Source: Conexibacteraceae bacterium
Lineage (GTDB): Bacteria; Actinomycetota; Thermoleophilia; Solirubrobacterales; Solirubrobacteraceae
Reading direction: 5' to 3'
DNA: 14,466 bases
NCBI GenBank assembly: GCA_009785395.1
Contig: WQWK01000019.1
Span: 1-14,466 of the forward strand
Under the pieces are notes generated by a model. That model worked only from the letters and a program-made list of their open reading frames with translations. It was not told where the DNA came from and made no database searches. Below are positions 13,101 to 14,466 of this stretch, one piece after another (position 1 is the first letter of the stretch; each line of letters opens with the position of its first letter). Position numbers and translations under genes: made by a program.

Positions 13101-13783
13101 TCGCCGTCAGGCAGCTGGTCGGTTTCAGCCGCGTGTCGTTGGCGGCCGGCAGGTCCGCAACCGTCAGGATCGCCGTCCCGCTGCGTTCCATGCAGTATTG
13201 GAACTCGGCCACGCAGCAGTGGCTGACGGCGAGCGGCCGGCGGACGGTGTTCGTGGGCGCCGCCGACCAGGGCTCGCTGCTGACCCAGCGGGCGAACGTC
13301 ACGATCCCGGCCAGCTCAAACGTCCAGTGCGTGAATGAGCAGCTGAGCGCGGTGATGGTGCGCGGTAACGTCACGGTCCCGCATGGCGACTGGTGCGACA
13401 TGATCGACGCCTCGGTCGCGGGCAACGTGACCGTGCATGGCACCGGCATCCGCATCGCCGGCTCGACGATCAGCGGGAACCTGACCGCGTCCGGCATGTC
13501 CGGCGCCGCAGATCCGCTCAGCAGTGGCACCGATGTCATCTGCAACTCGACCGTATCCGGCAGCCTCAGGATCAGCAACAGCGGCGGCAAGGCACCGTGG
13601 AATATTGGCCTGTGCGGATCGAACACGATCGGCGGGAACCTGGTGCTCTCGGGCAACCAGGCCAGGGCCAACGCGGTCACCGGCAACAGGGTCGGCCATG
13701 ATCTCGTCTGCAGCTCCGACACAGGTGTGCAGGCGAGTCGCAACAAGGTGAAGGGATCGCGGGAGGGGCTCTGCGGCGTCTGA
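10109..13783 (+). CDS. Secreted glycoside hydrolase family 3 (beta-glucosidase-like) with PA14-like insert, Fn3-like domain and a C-terminal Cys/Gly-Asn repeat module
   Basis: 1224 residues, well above the usual 750-850. The start is ATG at 10109, about 8 nt after AGGAGAGG. A signal peptide runs to about residue 30 (hydrophobic CVLAMAALLSVLLM, cleavage near SSSA). The GH3 barrel shows LPNWGRN, TGEDPFL, MKHFAVYNG (Lys231-His232) and RAFVGSDYPATHS, with Asp347 as expected nucleophile. The second sandwich domain has GAVLLKNRGSALPI and WYSGEEGGTS (Glu853/854 region, probable acid/base). A PA14-like insert (about 640-730) includes PTTDTYTFRFQFSP and may bind sugar. An Fn3-like domain (about 955-1070) ends the typical GH3 architecture. 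Residues about 1071-1224 form an extra module with RGNVTV, AGNVTV, SGNLTA, SGSLRI and GGNLVL plus six Cys, suggesting a beta-solenoid. The protein should act outside the cell on beta-glucosides or similar. Its stop overlaps the next gene. Confidence 0.93.
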   Translation: MRKVLRASGCVLAMAALLSVLLMTASSSAKSPGAKQRANTAAATPANVPYTLPVQLPGEKSSPAVDAQAPYTPAVTNLIAQLEGNGTPTESQIANATTLLHGGTNATCNNVGPDAAPTGTDPSIMPICWTDAQGVNTFQGPNAEKTTGPTTLMNLASSFDLHLANVWGQTEGAEARELMVTGMFGPQTDIDRLPNWGRNLTTTGEDPFLSAAMVAAQINGIQGSDAMSEMKHFAVYNGQDQNSNTQISDQALHQIYLTPYESGFVNAGAAATMCSYQIWQDTSNTLPASAPVLDPTAPMSPYSSGNGGAASLRTWPLNESHFSCEQPLTISYALHDLWGSRAFVGSDYPATHSASAIFQGESQEEPTTTGYFSDSNSLSTSAGGFFGPPSAFDATGDTCADANGNAVSCTASGATRVAGIPGPGCPTTGCTLAEAVNNGTVPLSVFNQSVASVLYQEQRFGMLGCNQSPVAASCTNPGGVGGDTSGTAPLPSGPAGGATPAADLGTKSGDAAVAEKMSEEGAVLLKNRGSALPITSADEQGGILVTGPGAEYTIADPTSEASVGFADRDAINPLEQLQNFSGDPSAFSYVPANSPSGETVPSTALSTSSASVTGGLSRTTGPGSPTTDSTVNFTSESSGGQLAPGSYTWTGFVFVPTTDTYTFRFQFSPSIAASNVTFALDGTTEKLATASDVIGQGVTGAHSAALPGSPTNAGVTEPGLTNEQFAAGQLAGGSFHQVTVTFDNTTSSPASFRFAYSRLNGDIADAAAAAAGKSMAIVFLNDNGASTTIPNPYGSNPATISAPESLSAQNTQLVDAVAAANKHTVVVLNTTNPVLTPWLGSVKSVLEMWYSGEEGGTSTARLLLGLADPSGHTDITWPANATDTIWGYNETKPLYSGDTLGPHLERLNGGGSSGPTNETEGIYNGYRFFDKEGIKPNFAFGFGLSYTSFAYSKLKVRSDAQGGLDVSVRVRNTGSVAGAAVPQVYLGAPSRKPAGIQFAVRQLVGFSRVSLAAGRSATVRIAVPLRSMQYWNSATQQWLTASGRRTVFVGAADQGSLLTQRANVTIPASSNVQCVNEQLSAVMVRGNVTVPHGDWCDMIDASVAGNVTVHGTGIRIAGSTISGNLTASGMSGAADPLSSGTDVICNSTVSGSLRISNSGGKAPWNIGLCGSNTIGGNLVLSGNQARANAVTGNRVGHDLVCSSDTGVQASRNKVKGSREGLCGV

Positions 13784-14466
13784 CGCTCCGCCACGGCACC
13801 GCCGGCGTCACCCTGGCTGCGTTGGTAGCCGGGTGTGGGTCAGCCGGTGGTGCCGGTGCCCGGCCACCACAGCACCATGCGGCGTCGCCCTCCGGGGCGG
13901 CGCCGCAGTTGCACGCCGCGGGCCATCCAGTCCCGGTCGCGTCGGTTCGCTCCGCGATCGCAAAGCTGTACAGGGACCACCCGGGGGTCGCCACCTACTC
14001 GGTCCAGGCCGTCAGCTACGACTCCCGCTCGCGGGACCGAGTGCTCCAGGCCTGCTCCACCGGCGGCGCACAGGTGACCGCGCAGGTTGAGTCCGAGCGC
14101 GTGCTCGCCTGCGCCCCGCTGATCTTCTTCTACTACCACTACGGGCAGTCGGCCGGCGTCAGGCAGTCGACGGAGGTGGCGGATTCGATCTATTCGTATG
14201 TCGCCACCGAGATCCACGGACCCGCAGACGCGCAATCGATTCTCGACGGCGTGCTGCACGGCTGGGGCATCCCGGTCGCCGCACAGCCGGCGCAGGCCAG
14301 CCACACAACCCCGGGCGCGATGACGCTCGTGGACGCGGTGAACAGGGCGATGGGCGCCCGGCACAGCGTCCGCGTGACGATCGCGGGATATGCCGGCGGC
14401 ACCAAACCGTTCGAACGCATCACCTCCGACGCGAGCAACAGCCAGGGCATCGAGCTCATCCACGCC
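13780..14466 (+). CDS. Putative lipoprotein of unknown function, probable CTG start, cut by the right edge
   Basis: The open frame from 13780 runs 229 codons to the window end with no stop. It begins TLRHGTAGVTLAALVAGCG: charged start, hydrophobic core and lipobox LVAGC, with the lipid-modified Cys at residue 19 (codon 13834). There is no ATG, GTG or TTG in frame between the upstream stop at 13699 and the lipobox region, except TTG at 13822, which would remove most of the signal peptide. CTG at 13780 overlaps the GH3 stop (CTGA) and follows GGGAGGGG at 13761-13768, so a coupled CTG start is the best reading. After the lipobox comes a Ser/Ala/Pro/His-rich linker, then a domain with YRDHPGVATYSVQAVSYDSR, LACAPLIFFYYHYGQS and EVADSIYSYVATEI. 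I do not recognise the family. Adjacent to the secreted GH3, it could act at the cell surface on the same substrate. Confidence 0.7.
   Translation, partial: MTLRHGTAGVTLAALVAGCGSAGGAGARPPQHHAASPSGAAPQLHAAGHPVPVASVRSAIAKLYRDHPGVATYSVQAVSYDSRSRDRVLQACSTGGAQVTAQVESERVLACAPLIFFYYHYGQSAGVRQSTEVADSIYSYVATEIHGPADAQSILDGVLHGWGIPVAAQPAQASHTTPGAMTLVDAVNRAMGARHSVRVTIAGYAGGTKPFERITSDASNSQGIELIHA

Noticed and set aside
13840..14463. Minus-strand open frame at the right edge
   Set aside because: The plus-strand frame here starts with a lipobox and has varied, protein-like composition; the minus frame is an antisense shadow.
1..14466. Mobile element, prophage, CRISPR or toxin-antitoxin system
   Set aside because: No transposase, integrase, phage structural gene, regular spacer array or small toxin pair was found on either strand; composition is even throughout apart from short AT-rich regulatory sites.

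Overview
The window is high-GC (about two-thirds or more G+C by eye), densely coded DNA. A SoxR regulator, an F420-dependent (Ddn-type) quinone reductase, a stand-alone LigD-type end-joining polymerase and a secreted GH3 glycosidase all fit an actinobacterium. Thermoleophilia/Solirubrobacterales is my guess from general resemblance, not something shown by the sequence. I see no rRNA, tRNA, CRISPR array, transposase or integrase.

Region 1 (118-7513) looks like a catabolic and uptake cluster for a small nitrogen compound. A PuuD-like class I amidotransferase homologue (118-1011, minus) diverges from a plus-strand run: an acyl-CoA-dehydrogenase-fold flavoprotein (1076-2464), a DUF1989-GcvT fusion (2468-4708) and an HpaC-type flavin reductase (4722-5390). 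A second promoter at 5487-5515 then drives an APC-family amino acid permease (5593-7098) and a UspA protein (7100-7513). The two plus-strand promoters share 20 of 30 positions, including TTTGTA inside the spacer, so they are probably co-regulated. The dehydrogenase homologue lacks the usual catalytic Glu and sits two genes before a flavin reductase. It may therefore be a two-component FMNH2-dependent monooxygenase, with the GcvT domain accepting a one-carbon unit onto folate. The substrate is unknown.

Region 2 (7514-9950) is a redox-stress and repair block. A 17-bp-stem hairpin (7596-7638) lies between uspA and the converging genes. A DUF5519 gene and a Ddn-type deazaflavin reductase (8380-7692, minus) overlap by ATGA. 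They are read from a promoter whose spacer holds a good SoxR box (8430-8447). Divergent from them are soxR (8547-8993), preceded by three 23-24-bp tandem repeats that create out-of-frame small ORFs, and a LigD-polymerase-type primase/polymerase 12 bp downstream.

Region 3 (9951-14466) is a secreted carbohydrate-active locus. It holds a 1224-residue GH3 glycosidase with a PA14-like insert, an Fn3-like domain and an unusual Cys-containing Gly-Asn repeat module. A lipoprotein gene follows, running off the right edge; it seems to start at a CTG overlapping the GH3 stop (CTGA).

Most interesting points: the DUF1989-GcvT / dehydrogenase-fold / flavin reductase cluster with its shared promoter element; the SoxR-box divergon carrying an F420-type reductase; the repeat-built soxR leader; and the CTG-start lipoprotein.
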